The translations under genes and the position numbers were made by a program. Source: Bdellovibrionales bacterium (GTDB taxonomy: Bacteria > Bdellovibrionota > Bacteriovoracia > Bacteriovoracales > Bacteriovoracaceae). From it: 64,000 nt of DNA. This document shows positions 1-9,650 of the stretch, piece by piece. Each line of letters starts with the position of its first letter. Positions within the stretch are counted from its first letter, which is position 1. Below the pieces are notes generated by a model that did no database searches, had not been told where the DNA came from, and saw only the letters and a list, made by a program, of their open reading frames with translations. Location: contig JABGUH010000012.1 in the NCBI GenBank assembly GCA_018646675.1, positions 62,001 through 126,000 of the forward strand, given 5' to 3'.

Positions 1-942
1 ATGATTTTGTAGATGGGCCAGGAGTTTTAAGGACTCCATTCCAACTTCACTTTCAAAACAACTGCTGATAACTGTTTGATATCCTCGCTGGTTGGCGTTG
101 GTGATTAGTTGGCGTGTCCGATGGATTGATCCAATTAGACGTGGTTTTAGAATCCAGGTGGTGCATCCGATAGGAAATGTATTATTACTCAAACAGTTCG
201 CTAAACTCTCATCAATCGCCCATTTTAAACCTAGACGATGGTGTAGACTTTCATGGTCGTTATGATCCGGTAGTGGTTCCTCTAGATATTCTACTAAATC
301 AAGATCTAGTCCATGTAGTAGCGCGACTAACAGTTCACAACTCATCTGCTGGTTTCCATCCAGGCGAAAAGTTAGTTTAGTGTTTAAATCTCTAGCGGTA
401 GAGATCAGCTTGATCAGTAGTTCACGCTCTACTCCGACAGACATGCGTCCAACCTTGATTTTAACACTGGTAATCCCGCTGGAGATCCACTTTCGAAGTA
501 GCCTTTTTACCTGTTGATAACTATCTTCTGCTGGGATCAGCAGAGCATTGATCGCCGGAGATCGTTGTTGATAGTTGGGAGTTAGATGAAAAAGTTCTGT
601 CAACTGAGATGGTTCTTTCTGCTGTAGTATATTGATTCCACACTCCTCCAGCGCATATTGGACTGAGGGGAAACAGTTCACAGGTAGTTGGTTGGTAATT
701 GGGAGTGATGGGTCAAAAGTTAGGGGAAGGGCCCTCTCCAACTGGGTCTTCGCCTCTTCGAGGCTCTCTTGATGGAGTCCCGGCAGTGGTGAAAGTTCTC
801 CTTTGCCAGTAAGACCTTGATCAGTTAGGGCTTGTAGGTGATACCCTTGGCGCTGACCAAGTTGGCTTGCCCCGACTTTAAAAGGCGTTTTTAAATTATA
901 TTCAAATTTACTGCAAGTGATAGTTTGGATGGTGATCTTCAT
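1..942 (-). CDS. menC: o-succinylbenzoate synthase MenC (partial, C-terminus beyond window start)
   Basis: Enolase-superfamily enzyme that dehydrates SHCHC to o-succinylbenzoate in menaquinone synthesis, in the cytoplasm. The minus strand is open from an ATG at 942 to the window edge (314 codons) with no stop. Family residues visible in order: KIKVG near residue 160 (KxK catalytic lysine), LDGNQ near 194, EEPLP near 220 and IDES near 242 (three metal ligands), and LKPR near 265 (second catalytic lysine). The start ATG overlaps the menA stop in an ATGA arrangement, so the two genes are translationally coupled. The last part of the barrel is missing only because the window ends. An enolase-family racemase would be the alternative, but the residue set and the menA neighbour make MenC very likely. 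Confidence 0.9.
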   Translation of the reverse strand, partial: MKITIQTITCSKFEYNLKTPFKVGASQLGQRQGYHLQALTDQGLTGKGELSPLPGLHQESLEEAKTQLERALPLTFDPSLPITNQLPVNCFPSVQYALEECGINILQQKEPSQLTELFHLTPNYQQRSPAINALLIPAEDSYQQVKRLLRKWISSGITSVKIKVGRMSVGVERELLIKLISTARDLNTKLTFRLDGNQQMSCELLVALLHGLDLDLVEYLEEPLPDHNDHESLHHRLGLKWAIDESLANCLSNNTFPIGCTTWILKPRLIGSIHRTRQLITNANQRGYQTVISSCFESEVGMESLKLLAHLQNH

Positions 943-1829
943 AGTATTATTATTCCTGCAGTTACTAGCGAGTAGAGAAATAGTAGCTGCCCGGTACGGG
1001 CCAGAGTCTGGTTTAACTCTTGGCCAGGAGGAGCAGTTAAAATAGCCGTTAGGTGGGGTTTGATTAGCAGCAGGGTAAAGATTGCAACTAGCAGTAGTGG
1101 TTGGCCATTTCTATAGGCCAAGATGGAACTTATGACTGCCGGTAAGAGGATAAAAAATAGAACAACTCGGCCACCATTTTTGCGCCCAACGAGCGTGGCA
1201 ATAGTGCTCTTTCCTGATGAGTGATCAGAAGCAATATCTCGTAGATTGTTGACCGCCATGATCGCGGCAGCAAACCCTCCAGGGATTAGACCCGCAATAA
1301 TCGGCTCCCAGCTAAATAGTTGCTCTGTTTGCAGGTAGTAACTGCCGGCAACAGCAACAGGTCCAAAAAAAATTAGTGCCAAAATTTCCCCTAAGGCAAA
1401 ATGGGAGAGTGGATAGGGGCCACCAGTATAGCAGTAGGCAGTGATGATTGAGATAAAGCCAATTGTTATAATGACCCAGCCACCTGTAATCATCAGTGGG
1501 ATGGCCAAAAGTAGTGCTAGTAAAAAAGAGAGAAGGTATCCTCTCTTAACTTCCCAAGGGGCGAGGAGCCCACTTTGAGTTGCTCGTAGAGGGCCCAAGC
1601 GAGTGGTGCTATCTACTCCGCGGAGGTGGTCAAAGTAGTCATTAACCAGGTTACTACCAATCTGGAGTAGCAGGGTTGTCAGTAGGGTCAGAGTTGCAAC
1701 TAGAGTGTTGATCTGATGGGTCTGATTAAATGCTAAGGCGAGACCCAGTATTACCGGCCCTACTGCGGCGGGTAGGGTTTTGGGACGAACAGTAGCTGTC
1801 CAATTGGCAATTGCAACTTTAAGACTCAT
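939..1829 (-). CDS. menA: 1,4-dihydroxy-2-naphthoate polyprenyltransferase MenA
   Basis: Membrane enzyme that attaches the polyprenyl tail to 1,4-dihydroxy-2-naphthoate, giving demethylmenaquinone. The 296-residue protein has the usual family length and about eight or nine hydrophobic segments. The two Asp-rich UbiA-superfamily motifs are present: NDYFDHLRGVD at residues 63-73 and NNLRDIASD near 195-203. A purine-rich TTAGGAAG lies just before the ATG, and a TATACT hexamer (minus strand, 1861-1866) about 32 bases upstream could be a -10 box. It is co-transcribed with menC through an ATGA overlap. Its substrate would be made by MenD/MenF and later enzymes, and its product methylated by the UbiE/MenG encoded at 17094-17816. 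menB, menE and menH are not in the window. Confidence 0.93.
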   Translation of the reverse strand: MSLKVAIANWTATVRPKTLPAAVGPVILGLALAFNQTHQINTLVATLTLLTTLLLQIGSNLVNDYFDHLRGVDSTTRLGPLRATQSGLLAPWEVKRGYLLSFLLALLLAIPLMITGGWVIITIGFISIITAYCYTGGPYPLSHFALGEILALIFFGPVAVAGSYYLQTEQLFSWEPIIAGLIPGGFAAAIMAVNNLRDIASDHSSGKSTIATLVGRKNGGRVVLFFILLPAVISSILAYRNGQPLLLVAIFTLLLIKPHLTAILTAPPGQELNQTLARTGQLLFLYSLVTAGIIIL

Positions 1830-2031
1830 TACTACACTTCCTAACTTACTTTGTGATAATAGTATATAAAAGCAGGTAAAATTCCCCCGACATTCAGCAC
1901 TAGTTGAAATCGTATTTTTTGACCACCAGATAAAAAAAATGTCATAATTAGTCTCTTTTTGAGGTGGAAATAATAAAGTTTGGTAGTCAGAAATTGTCGT
2001 CGTAGAGGGGATGACAAGAGCTATGGCGCAG

Positions 2032-2057
2032 AAAGCTGATTTAGATCAGCTTTTTTT
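2032..2057 (+). terminator. Rho-independent terminator with no protein gene upstream
   Basis: A 9-bp perfect stem (AAAGCTGAT / ATCAGCTTT, 2032-2040 and 2045-2053) with a TTAG loop, running into seven T at 2051-2057 on the plus strand. The nearest plus-strand ORF upstream lies outside the window, and menA is on the opposite strand. It must therefore end a short non-coding transcript starting after about 1870, or act as an attenuator or insulator for the nar operon. Confidence 0.6.
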
Positions 2058-2093
2058 ATGAGATAGTACCTAGCCGGTACGTACAGTTAACAA

Positions 2094-2115
2094 TAACTTA
2101 TCATACAATAAGTTA
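2094..2115. promoter_or_regulatory. Inverted repeat TAACTTAT-N6-ATAAGTTA upstream of the nar operon
   Basis: Perfect 8-bp dyad with a 6-base spacer, about 250 bases before the cytochrome c start. Its size suits a dimeric regulator binding site. It has no T-run and is too AT-rich for a strong terminator. The identity of any regulator is unknown. Confidence 0.35.
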
Positions 2116-2363
2116 AAGTACTGTTTAACTCAATTATTTGCTCGACTCAACTCATATAAAAAGTTGATCTCGGTCAGCTGGTAATTAGGGTGGATAGTAT
2201 CGTTGATCGCTTTGGTTCTCTTTGAGGGGGTACTTAGATAATTTGAGGGCGACTTTATAAATAATCGATCTAAAAAGATATATAAAAGAGTGGTTAAATA
2301 TTGGTTTGATGACTTTAAGCTTTGAGTTCTCGTGAGGTTAACAGGTGGGAGGGAGTTTCAGTG

Positions 2364-3194
2364 ATGCATAACTCAGAATATTTTTTGAAAGGTAGAGTTG
2401 GAATTTTTATTCTGGCTTTTATTGTAATGGTGCCCTTAACACATCTTCATGCTTTCAATGCCGAGGCAGAGTTCAAGACGAAGTGTGCTGCATGCCATAC
2501 CATTGGCGGTGGAGATCGGGTAGGACCTGATTTGTCGGGAGTAGTCGGCAAGAGGGATCGAGCCTGGTTGCTCTCTTTTATCAAAAATCCGATGGGAATG
2601 ATCACCGGGGGAGATAAAGTAGCAGCAGAGCTCTTTAAGAAATATAATAATATCCCGATGCCAACGCTTGGCTTAACCGATAGCCAGACTGAGTCTCTGT
2701 TAAACTACATTGGCACTAAGAGTACGAGTGCTGCTTCAGCCTCAACTACATCTGCTGCCGCGGCGACTGTCGATCAATCTACTGGTGATGCAAGTTTGGG
2801 GCGAGCTCTATTTGCCGGAACGACTGGCCTGAAAAATGGAGGGCCACAGTGTTTGTCCTGTCACCAAGCAGGCGGCGCCGGGGGGATTGTAGGTGGTGCT
2901 CTTGGACCTGACCTGACAAAAGTCTTCTCTCGTTATGGGGTGGCTGGACTTAAAGGTGTTTTAGGTTCAATCGCTTTTCCCACGATGGCGGGACCCTACA
3001 AGGGAAAAGAGTTGACTTCAGAGGAAGTTAGCGGATTAGTCGCATTTTTTAAAGAGATGAATCAGAGCGATCATAGTGCCATGTCGATTATTAGTTTTGT
3101 CATTTATGGGATTGTTGGTTTGGTGATTGCACTGTTTTTTATCAACCTGCTGTGGGCCAGCAGAAGAGTAGAAACTAAAAGACCTCTTAGGTAG
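2364..3194 (+). CDS. Membrane-anchored dihaem cytochrome c of the nitrate reductase operon
   Basis: Exported c-type cytochrome, 276 residues. It has an N-terminal hydrophobic segment (about 11-30), a first haem site CAACH (C41, C44, H45) with a likely Met ligand near 99, an Ala/Ser/Thr-rich linker (about 119-140), a second haem site CLSCH (C163, C166, H167), and a C-terminal membrane helix (about 235-258) followed by a basic tail. The ATG at 2364 is chosen because GGGAGGGAG sits 9 bases upstream; a TTG at 2322 would be longer but lacks a site. It is the first gene of the nar operon, 11 bases before narG. Cytochromes in this position (for example NarC of Thermus) work with the membrane subunit NarI. 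An electron-transfer role with NarGHI is inferred from position. Confidence 0.85.
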   Translation: MHNSEYFLKGRVGIFILAFIVMVPLTHLHAFNAEAEFKTKCAACHTIGGGDRVGPDLSGVVGKRDRAWLLSFIKNPMGMITGGDKVAAELFKKYNNIPMPTLGLTDSQTESLLNYIGTKSTSAASASTTSAAAATVDQSTGDASLGRALFAGTTGLKNGGPQCLSCHQAGGAGGIVGGALGPDLTKVFSRYGVAGLKGVLGSIAFPTMAGPYKGKELTSEEVSGLVAFFKEMNQSDHSAMSIISFVIYGIVGLVIALFFINLLWASRRVETKRPLR

Positions 3195-3205
3195 GAGTAC
3201 TAGAT

Positions 3206-6200
3206 ATGAGTTGGATTGATGATATTATTTCGCCGGAAACAAGACAGTGGGAGCAGTTTTATCGTAACCGTTTTCAACATGATAAACGTGTTCGTTCTAC
3301 CCATGGGGTAAACTGTACTGGCTCATGTTCTTGGAATGTCTTTGTTAAAGAGGGGATCGTTACCTGGGAGCTGCAGGCAACTGACTATCCTATTTTTAAT
3401 ACAGAGATTCCTCCCTATGAGCCTCGTGGATGTCAGCGAGGGATCTCCTTTAGCTGGTATCTTTATAGTCCCATTAGGGTTAAGTACCCATACTTTAGAG
3501 GGACTTTGCTCGATCTATGGCGGGATGCTAAGAAAAAACATGCTGACCCAGTGGACGCTTGGAAGTCTATACAAAATGACGAGAAGGCCAGAAAGAGTTA
3601 TCAAGAGAGTCGTGGCAAGGGTGGTTTTCGCAGATCATCTTGGAGTGAAGTGCTAGAGATTATCTCTGCCGCCAACGTCTCGACTATCAAGGAGCATGGG
3701 CCAGATAGAATCGCCGGCTTCTCTCCCATCCCAGCAATGAGCCAGGTTAGTTATGCAGCCGGAGCAAGATTTTTGCAGTTGATGGGCTCAATTAATCTCT
3801 CATTCTATGACTGGTACTGTGACCTTCCCCCTGCCTCACCTGAAATATGGGGAGAACAGACGGATGTCGCCGAGTCTGCAGACTGGTACAACTCGAAAAT
3901 GATTGCGGTAATGGGTGCCAACCTCAATATGACTCGGACTCCTGATTGTCACTTTATTCCTGAGGCGAGGAATAACGGCTCGAAAGTCGTGGTATTCTCT
4001 CCCGATTTTAATCAGGTTGCAAAGTTTGCTGATGAGTGGGTACCAATTCACCAGGGGCAAGATGGTGCCTTTTGGATGGCGGTAACTCACGTTATCCTAA
4101 AAGAGTCTCACGTCGATAAGCCAGTTCCCTATTTTATGGATTATCAGAAGAAGTATACCGATAATCCATTCCTAATTGTGTTGAATAAGAAAGGGAAGCA
4201 CTACACTCCTGGTAGGATGCTACGTGCCGACAAGTTGAAAAAGTATCAAGGGGAAGACAACGGGGAGTGGAAATTCCTGATGCTTGATCAGACTGATGGT
4301 AAGCCCAAAATGCCGATGGGAGCAATGGGGCATCGCTGGCAGGAGAAACCAGGCGAGTGGAACCTACTATTAAAAGATGGCAAGGATGGATCAGATATAG
4401 ATCCGGCACTAACTCTGATTGATAAGAAGAATGATGGTGTTGTTAAAGTAGAGTTTGATGAGTTTGGTACCGAGACCAAATTTAAAAGAGGAATTCCAAC
4501 CAAGACGATTAAAACTGTTGATGGGGAAGTCTTGGTAGCGACCGTTTATGACCTAATGATGGGACAGTATGGTGTTGGACGAGGATTGGAGGGAGAGTAT
4601 CCTAACTCCTACGATGATACCGCTCATAGTTATACTCCCGCCTGGCAGGAACGTTTTACCGGCATCTCCAAGGATCAAGTATTGCGCTTCGCTAGAGATT
4701 GGATGCGAACCGCTGAGCATACCAACGGGAAGTGTAGTGTCATTATTGGTGCTGGCATTGATCACTGGTATCATAACAATCTGATCTACCGTTCTGCGAT
4801 TAACTCCCTCATTCTTTGTGGATGTGTAGGAGTCAATGGTGGTGGACTTAACCACTATGTTGGCCAGGAGAAGTTGGCCCCCGCCGCTCCTTGGGGCACT
4901 ATCGCCTTTGCCAAAGATTGGCAGGGACCGGTTCGGTTACAAAATGCTCCATCTTGGCACTATATGCACACTGATCAATGGCGCTATGATACACCATACA
5001 AGAATATTAATAGCTCTCCAGAAGTTCACCCTATTACTCAGGGGCACACTGCGGATCTAAATGCTCAAGCAGTGCGTTCTGGCTGGCTGCCATTCTTTCC
5101 TCAATGGAACGAGAGTCCTCTTAAGGCGTGTGCCCACGCACAGAGCGATGGTGCTGCCTCAGATGATGAGATCAAAGCGAATGTCTTGGCCAGAATTAAA
5201 GAGGGATCTCTGACTCCTGCGATTGAAGATATTGATGCGCCGGAATCATTTCCGCGGGTATGGTATATCTGGAGAGGGAATGCCATTGGCACTAGCTCCA
5301 AAGGACATGAGTACTTTCTACATCACTATCTAGGAACTCATACTAATCAGATCTCGGATGATGATATTGCCAAAGATTCAGTTAAAGAGATTAAATGGAG
5401 AGATGAGGCACCGACAGGTAAGATGGATCTAGTTATCGATCTTAACTTCCGAATGGATACCTCTGCACTCTACTCTGATATCGTCTTACCTACAGCATCT
5501 TGGTATGAAAAAGACGATCTCAATACCACAGACATGCACACATTTGTTCATCCCCTCTCGGCTGCAATTGCACCAGTCTGGGAGTCTAAATCGGACTGGG
5601 ATATCTTTAAGGAGATAGCAAAAGAGACTGCAAAAATTTCTGCACCACACTTTCCAAAACCAGTTAAAGATATTCATGCGGTACCACTAATGCATGATAC
5701 AAAGGATGAGATTACTCAGCCTGATATTAAGGACTGGAAGAAGGGAGAGTGTGAAGCAATCCCCGGCAAGACGATGTATAAGTTGGTAGTTACAGAGAGA
5801 GATTATACTCAGATCTATAACAAATACATTACCTTGGGCCCCAAAATGCGAGGCAGTATTGGTGCTCACGGTGTAAATTATGATGTTAGTGATTTTTATG
5901 ATGATATGCTTAATACTCATCCGACGGAAACTTATGATGGAAAAGTCTATCCATCACTGGTTGATGCCAAGATGGCCTGTAATGCAATCTTACTTCTGGC
6001 TTCAGAAACCAATGGTGAGCTAGCCTATCGTGCCTACAAAGGGATGGAGAAGGCAACCGGACTGAAGTTGGCTGATTTGGCAGTTAAAAATAGAAACTAC
6101 CGGATGCAGTTTTCAGATATCCAAGCGGCTCCCAAGCGGCAGATATCATCTCCCGTCTGGTCTGGAATTATTGAAGATGGCCGAGCTTACTCTGCCTTTA

Positions 6201-6823
6201 CCTATAATGTAGAGAAGATGGTGCCTTGGCGAACAATTACTGGACGTCAACAGATCTATATGGATCATGAGGGCTATGTCGCTTTTGGTGAGCACCTATG
6301 TACTTACAAGCCATCTCCAACTCCAGAAGCTTATGGTGATCTTCGCAAGACAAAAAATGACGGAAGATCTCTACAGCTAAACTATCTGACTCCTCATGGG
6401 AAGTGGCATATTCACTCTACCTATGGAGATACTCATCGGATGTTGACTCTCTCAAGAGGGACTGAACCCTTCTGGATGTCACCGGAAGATGCGGCCAAGT
6501 TAGGGATTGAAGATAATGACTGGGTTGAGGTCTATAACGATAATGGTGTTGTCTGTACCAGGGCCAATGTCAGTTATCGAATTCCACCAGGGCTCTGTCT
6601 AGTCTATCACGCAACCGAGAGAACTTATTCCGTTCCTAAATCTCCTCTACGGGGCAATAAGCGAGCGGGAATGAATAACTCTCTAACCAGAGTTCACTTG
6701 AAACCAAACTTGATGCTTGGCGGATATGGACAGTTTACCTACTACTTTAACTACTGGGGGCCAACTGGAGTAAACCGTGACACCCATATTTTAGTTAGGA
6801 AACTTGAAAAGTTAGAATGGTAA
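3206..6823 (+). CDS. narG: Respiratory nitrate reductase, alpha subunit NarG
   Basis: Molybdenum bis-MGD catalytic subunit that reduces nitrate to nitrite on the cytoplasmic side of the membrane. At 1205 residues it is slightly shorter than E. coli NarG (1247). The N-terminal 4Fe-4S (FS0) ligands are in place: H33, C37 and C41 in HGVNCTGSC, and C76 in PRGCQRG. D206 in [11 protein letters not shown] matches the Asp that coordinates molybdenum. No twin-arginine signal is seen, as expected for the cytoplasm-facing type. A TAGGAG site precedes the ATG. narH follows after 26 bases. The family also includes nitrite oxidoreductase (NxrA). The full narGHJI order with two nitrate transporters favours reduction, but sequence alone does not fix direction. 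Confidence 0.97.
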   Translation: MSWIDDIISPETRQWEQFYRNRFQHDKRVRSTHGVNCTGSCSWNVFVKEGIVTWELQATDYPIFNTEIPPYEPRGCQRGISFSWYLYSPIRVKYPYFRGTLLDLWRDAKKKHADPVDAWKSIQNDEKARKSYQESRGKGGFRRSSWSEVLEIISAANVSTIKEHGPDRIAGFSPIPAMSQVSYAAGARFLQLMGSINLSFYDWYCDLPPASPEIWGEQTDVAESADWYNSKMIAVMGANLNMTRTPDCHFIPEARNNGSKVVVFSPDFNQVAKFADEWVPIHQGQDGAFWMAVTHVILKESHVDKPVPYFMDYQKKYTDNPFLIVLNKKGKHYTPGRMLRADKLKKYQGEDNGEWKFLMLDQTDGKPKMPMGAMGHRWQEKPGEWNLLLKDGKDGSDIDPALTLIDKKNDGVVKVEFDEFGTETKFKRGIPTKTIKTVDGEVLVATVYDLMMGQYGVGRGLEGEYPNSYDDTAHSYTPAWQERFTGISKDQVLRFARDWMRTAEHTNGKCSVIIGAGIDHWYHNNLIYRSAINSLILCGCVGVNGGGLNHYVGQEKLAPAAPWGTIAFAKDWQGPVRLQNAPSWHYMHTDQWRYDTPYKNINSSPEVHPITQGHTADLNAQAVRSGWLPFFPQWNESPLKACAHAQSDGAASDDEIKANVLARIKEGSLTPAIEDIDAPESFPRVWYIWRGNAIGTSSKGHEYFLHHYLGTHTNQISDDDIAKDSVKEIKWRDEAPTGKMDLVIDLNFRMDTSALYSDIVLPTASWYEKDDLNTTDMHTFVHPLSAAIAPVWESKSDWDIFKEIAKETAKISAPHFPKPVKDIHAVPLMHDTKDEITQPDIKDWKKGECEAIPGKTMYKLVVTERDYTQIYNKYITLGPKMRGSIGAHGVNYDVSDFYDDMLNTHPTETYDGKVYPSLVDAKMACNAILLLASETNGELAYRAYKGMEKATGLKLADLAVKNRNYRMQFSDIQAAPKRQISSPVWSGIIEDGRAYSAFTYNVEKMVPWRTITGRQQIYMDHEGYVAFGEHLCTYKPSPTPEAYGDLRKTKNDGRSLQLNYLTPHGKWHIHSTYGDTHRMLTLSRGTEPFWMSPEDAAKLGIEDNDWVEVYNDNGVVCTRANVSYRIPPGLCLVYHATERTYSVPKSPLRGNKRAGMNNSLTRVHLKPNLMLGGYGQFTYYFNYWGPTGVNRDTHILVRKLEKLEW

Positions 6824-6849
6824 TTTAGGAAAAGGGAAGGGATATAATA

Positions 6850-8337
6850 ATGGATATTAGAGCACAAATTTCAATGGTATTTCATCTCGATAAGTGTATC
6901 GGATGTCACACTTGCTCCATTGCCTGTAAAAATATTTGGACTGATCGCAAAGGTGCCGAATATATGTGGTGGAACAATGTTGAGACTAAGCCTGGAACTG
7001 GATATCCCCACCGTTGGGAGGATCAAGAGGACTACCAAGGTGGATGGATCTTAAATGGCGGTGAGATTGAGTTAAAGGGAACTGGTAAAAAGAGATTACT
7101 GAAAAATATTTTCCACAACTCGACACTGCCAGTGCTTGATGATTACTATGAGCCATGGACCTATACCTACTCCGACCTGTTTGACAGCCCGCAGGGAGAT
7201 GATCAACCGGTTGCTCGCCCATACTCAATGGTTACCGGCGAATATATGGATGTAAAGGCTGGGCCGAACTGGGATGATGATCTAGGTGGTTCTGAGCTAT
7301 ATGCCAAAAATGATGTTAACTACGATGCTCTAACCAGTGCTGAACGTGAGGATCTACACCATTTGCAAAAGATGGTAATGATGTATCTTCCACGTATTTG
7401 CAACCACTGTCAGAACCCAGCTTGTCTGGCTTCCTGCCCCTCTGGTGCCATCTATAAAAGAGGTGAGGACGGAGTTGTACTTATCAACCAAGAGAAGTGT
7501 CGTGCGTGGAGAATGTGTGTCACCGGCTGTCCCTACAAAAAAACCTACTATAATTGGCAGTCAGGTAAATCTGAGAAGTGTGTTCTCTGTTATCCACGTC
7601 TAGAAGCTGGAGAAGCTCCAGCTTGTATGCACTCATGTGTTGGCCGTATTCGCTATATTGGGGTGCTGCTCTATGATAAGGATAAAATTGAGGGAATCAT
7701 TCATCAGGATGAGAAACAACTGATCCAAGCACAAAAAGAGGCGATTGTAGATCCCTTCGATCCAGAAGTGATTAAGGCAGCACAAGATTGTGGTGTTTCA
7801 ACTCACATGATTGAATCCGCTCAGAAGTCACCAGTCTACAAGTGGGTCAAAGAGTGGAACTTAGCACTACCATTACACGCAGAGTATCGTACTGTGCCAA
7901 TGCTATTTTATGTCCCCCCACTCTTGCCGGTAATGGGCAATATTAGTCATAACCTTTATGACAATAATGGGGATCAATTCTTTACTTCGATCGATGATTG
8001 TCGTCTTCCAATTAAATATCTGGCCTCACTCTTCTCCTGTGGAGATGAGTCGTTGGTGCGTGATGTCTTGAAGAAGTTGATGGCGGTCAGAGTTCATCGA
8101 CGAGAGGTTACAACCGGAGATATTAGTCGCTCTCAGGCAGACGACGCTTTAAGCCAGGCTGGAATTACTGCTGAGGAGGCAGAGGCGATCTACAAGTTAA
8201 GCTCTCTTTGTACTTTTGATCAACGTTTTGTCATCCCCGCCTCCCATCGTGAAGAGGCGATCGAGATGACCAAAATGGTCTTAGAGCATAAAGGCGAAGT
8301 TGGATTTGGATTTAAAGAGGACCCAGAGAGGATCTAA
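6850..8337 (+). CDS. narH: Respiratory nitrate reductase, beta subunit NarH
   Basis: Iron-sulfur subunit that carries electrons from the haems of NarI to NarG. The 495-residue length matches the family (E. coli 512). Four Cys groups are visible: C16, C19, C22 and C26 at the N-terminus; CNHCQNPACLASCP; CRAWRMCVTGCP, in which a Trp replaces one Cys and defines the 3Fe-4S cluster; and CVLCYP with CMHSCVGR. This gives three 4Fe-4S clusters and one 3Fe-4S cluster. An AAGGGAAGGG ribosome site precedes the ATG. narJ begins 7 bases after the stop. Confidence 0.97.
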   Translation: MDIRAQISMVFHLDKCIGCHTCSIACKNIWTDRKGAEYMWWNNVETKPGTGYPHRWEDQEDYQGGWILNGGEIELKGTGKKRLLKNIFHNSTLPVLDDYYEPWTYTYSDLFDSPQGDDQPVARPYSMVTGEYMDVKAGPNWDDDLGGSELYAKNDVNYDALTSAEREDLHHLQKMVMMYLPRICNHCQNPACLASCPSGAIYKRGEDGVVLINQEKCRAWRMCVTGCPYKKTYYNWQSGKSEKCVLCYPRLEAGEAPACMHSCVGRIRYIGVLLYDKDKIEGIIHQDEKQLIQAQKEAIVDPFDPEVIKAAQDCGVSTHMIESAQKSPVYKWVKEWNLALPLHAEYRTVPMLFYVPPLLPVMGNISHNLYDNNGDQFFTSIDDCRLPIKYLASLFSCGDESLVRDVLKKLMAVRVHRREVTTGDISRSQADDALSQAGITAEEAEAIYKLSSLCTFDQRFVIPASHREEAIEMTKMVLEHKGEVGFGFKEDPERI

Positions 8338-8344
8338 CGTCAAT

Positions 8345-8893
8345 ATGGAAAACACTAATGACCTAAACTCTCTGAATGATTTTGCCAATGTGATTAGCTA
8401 TCCATCGGCTGAACATTACCAGTCACTGCTAAATAGCATGGACAATCTTACTCAAGAGCACCCCTCTTTTAGTAGTGGTTTGGTCGAGTTTAAAAGTTAT
8501 GTAGATAGTATTTCCAATAGTGATCTGGAAGAACTTTATACAAGAACTTTCGAGATTCAGGGTATCTGCTGCATGGACTTAGGTTATGTTCTGTTTGGGG
8601 AAGAGTATAAAAGAGGTGCCTTCTTGGTCAATGTATCCAAAATGTTGGATGAGTTCGGTGTTGATCCTGGGAGTGAGTTAGCAGATCACCTGCCCAATGT
8701 TCTGATCTTGCTGACAAAAATGCCTGACAGTGAGGAGCGATACGATTTTGTGGAGAAGATAGTACTGCCATCGATAGAGAAAATGTTGGAGAAGTTCCCC
8801 GTAAAAGAGAGCGGAACCAATGTCTATCGCTATCCACTTGAGATGATAAAAATGTATTTAGAAGAGGTAATTGCTAAGAAGCATCTACAATAA
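8345..8893 (+). CDS. narJ: Nitrate reductase assembly chaperone NarJ
   Basis: Cytoplasmic all-helical chaperone that binds NarG during cofactor insertion and membrane docking. The protein has 182 residues. The family segment ELYTRTFEIQGICCMDLGYVLFGEEY, with its conserved FEI and F/Y-G-E-x-Y features, lies near residues 58-82. The ATG at 8345 is preferred over an upstream in-frame start at 8300 that would overlap narH, because GAGAGGA lies at a suitable distance. It sits between narH and narI, the standard order. No sign of truncation. Confidence 0.93.
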   Translation: MENTNDLNSLNDFANVISYPSAEHYQSLLNSMDNLTQEHPSFSSGLVEFKSYVDSISNSDLEELYTRTFEIQGICCMDLGYVLFGEEYKRGAFLVNVSKMLDEFGVDPGSELADHLPNVLILLTKMPDSEERYDFVEKIVLPSIEKMLEKFPVKESGTNVYRYPLEMIKMYLEEVIAKKHLQ

Positions 8894-8906
8894 GAGGAGT
8901 GTTACA

Positions 8907-9599
8907 ATGTCACAGTTTTTGTTTGGTGTTTTCCCATACATTGCCAGCGTTTTGGCAGTTGTTATTACTATTTATGAGTATCGACGAAACAGTTTTCACT
9001 TCTCCTCGATCTCATCTCAGTTTTTAGAGGGAAGAAAACTCTTCTGGGGTTCAATCCCCTGGCACTATGGAGTTCTGACTGTGCTATTGGGGCACCTGTT
9101 GGCCTTCCTCTTCCCCAGCGCTTACATCGCTTTTGCTAAAGTGCCAATGCGTCTGCTGATTTTAGAGGTGATCTCTTTGGTCTGTGGTTTTATGGCATTT
9201 CTAGGGTTGGTCATGCTGTTTAAGCGAAGAATGCTCGATAGCCGAATTAATATCATCACAACAAATTTTGATATCTCTTTGCTATTGCTGCTTTTGATCC
9301 AGGTGGCATCGGGAGTAGGTGTCGCTCTCTTCTACCGTTGGGGATCCTCTTGGTATGCTAGTGCGGTGGTTCCTTATCTTCGCTCCCTATGGGTGCTAGA
9401 TCCTGAGATCTCCTATATTGCCAATATGCCATTTGTAGTAAAACTACATGTCTTTAACTCCTTTCTAATCGTGGCGATTATCCCCTTTACCAGATTGATG
9501 CACTTTTTGGTCGCTCCAGTTCACTACTTCTGGCGCCCCTACCAAATTGTTATCTGGAATTGGAGTAGAAGGAAGATTCGTAAAGCAGACCAACAATAA
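8907..9599 (+). CDS. narI: Respiratory nitrate reductase, gamma subunit NarI
   Basis: Integral membrane dihaem b subunit that oxidises quinol and passes electrons to NarH. The 230-residue protein has five hydrophobic segments. Four haem ligands align with the family: H53 and H63 in the second helix, H181 and H199 in the last. The ATG at 8907 follows AAGAGGAG by 7 bases; a longer in-frame start at 8871 lies inside narJ and is unlikely. Its quinol donor would be menaquinol, whose synthesis genes flank the operon. Confidence 0.95.
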   Translation: MSQFLFGVFPYIASVLAVVITIYEYRRNSFHFSSISSQFLEGRKLFWGSIPWHYGVLTVLLGHLLAFLFPSAYIAFAKVPMRLLILEVISLVCGFMAFLGLVMLFKRRMLDSRINIITTNFDISLLLLLLIQVASGVGVALFYRWGSSWYASAVVPYLRSLWVLDPEISYIANMPFVVKLHVFNSFLIVAIIPFTRLMHFLVAPVHYFWRPYQIVIWNWSRRKIRKADQQ

Positions 9600-9650
9600 A
9601 TAACTATATGATAATTGTAGATACATTTAATTTTAAATAAGGATGGTAAA

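Larger units (their letters stand above)
1830..2363. other. Divergent intergenic region between menA and the nar operon
   Basis: 534 bases without a convincing protein gene. It carries the outward promoters of menA (minus) and of the cytochrome/nar operon (plus), a plus-strand hairpin with a T-run (2032-2057), and an 8-bp inverted repeat (2094-2115). I searched by eye for an FNR box (TTGAT-N4-ATCAA). TTGAT half sites occur near 2163, 2203 and 2306, but none has a matching second half. The oxygen or nitrate control of the operon is therefore not visible as a consensus site. Confidence 0.6.

Noticed and set aside
2058..2363. FNR-type or NarL-type sites before the nar operon
   Set aside because: Only single TTGAT half sites were found, with no matching ATCAA at the right spacing. 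Calling a site would be guesswork.
3836..5920. Several short antisense ORFs within narG
   Set aside because: All lie inside the conserved NarG frame and lack support; stop-poor reverse frames are expected in a gene this long.
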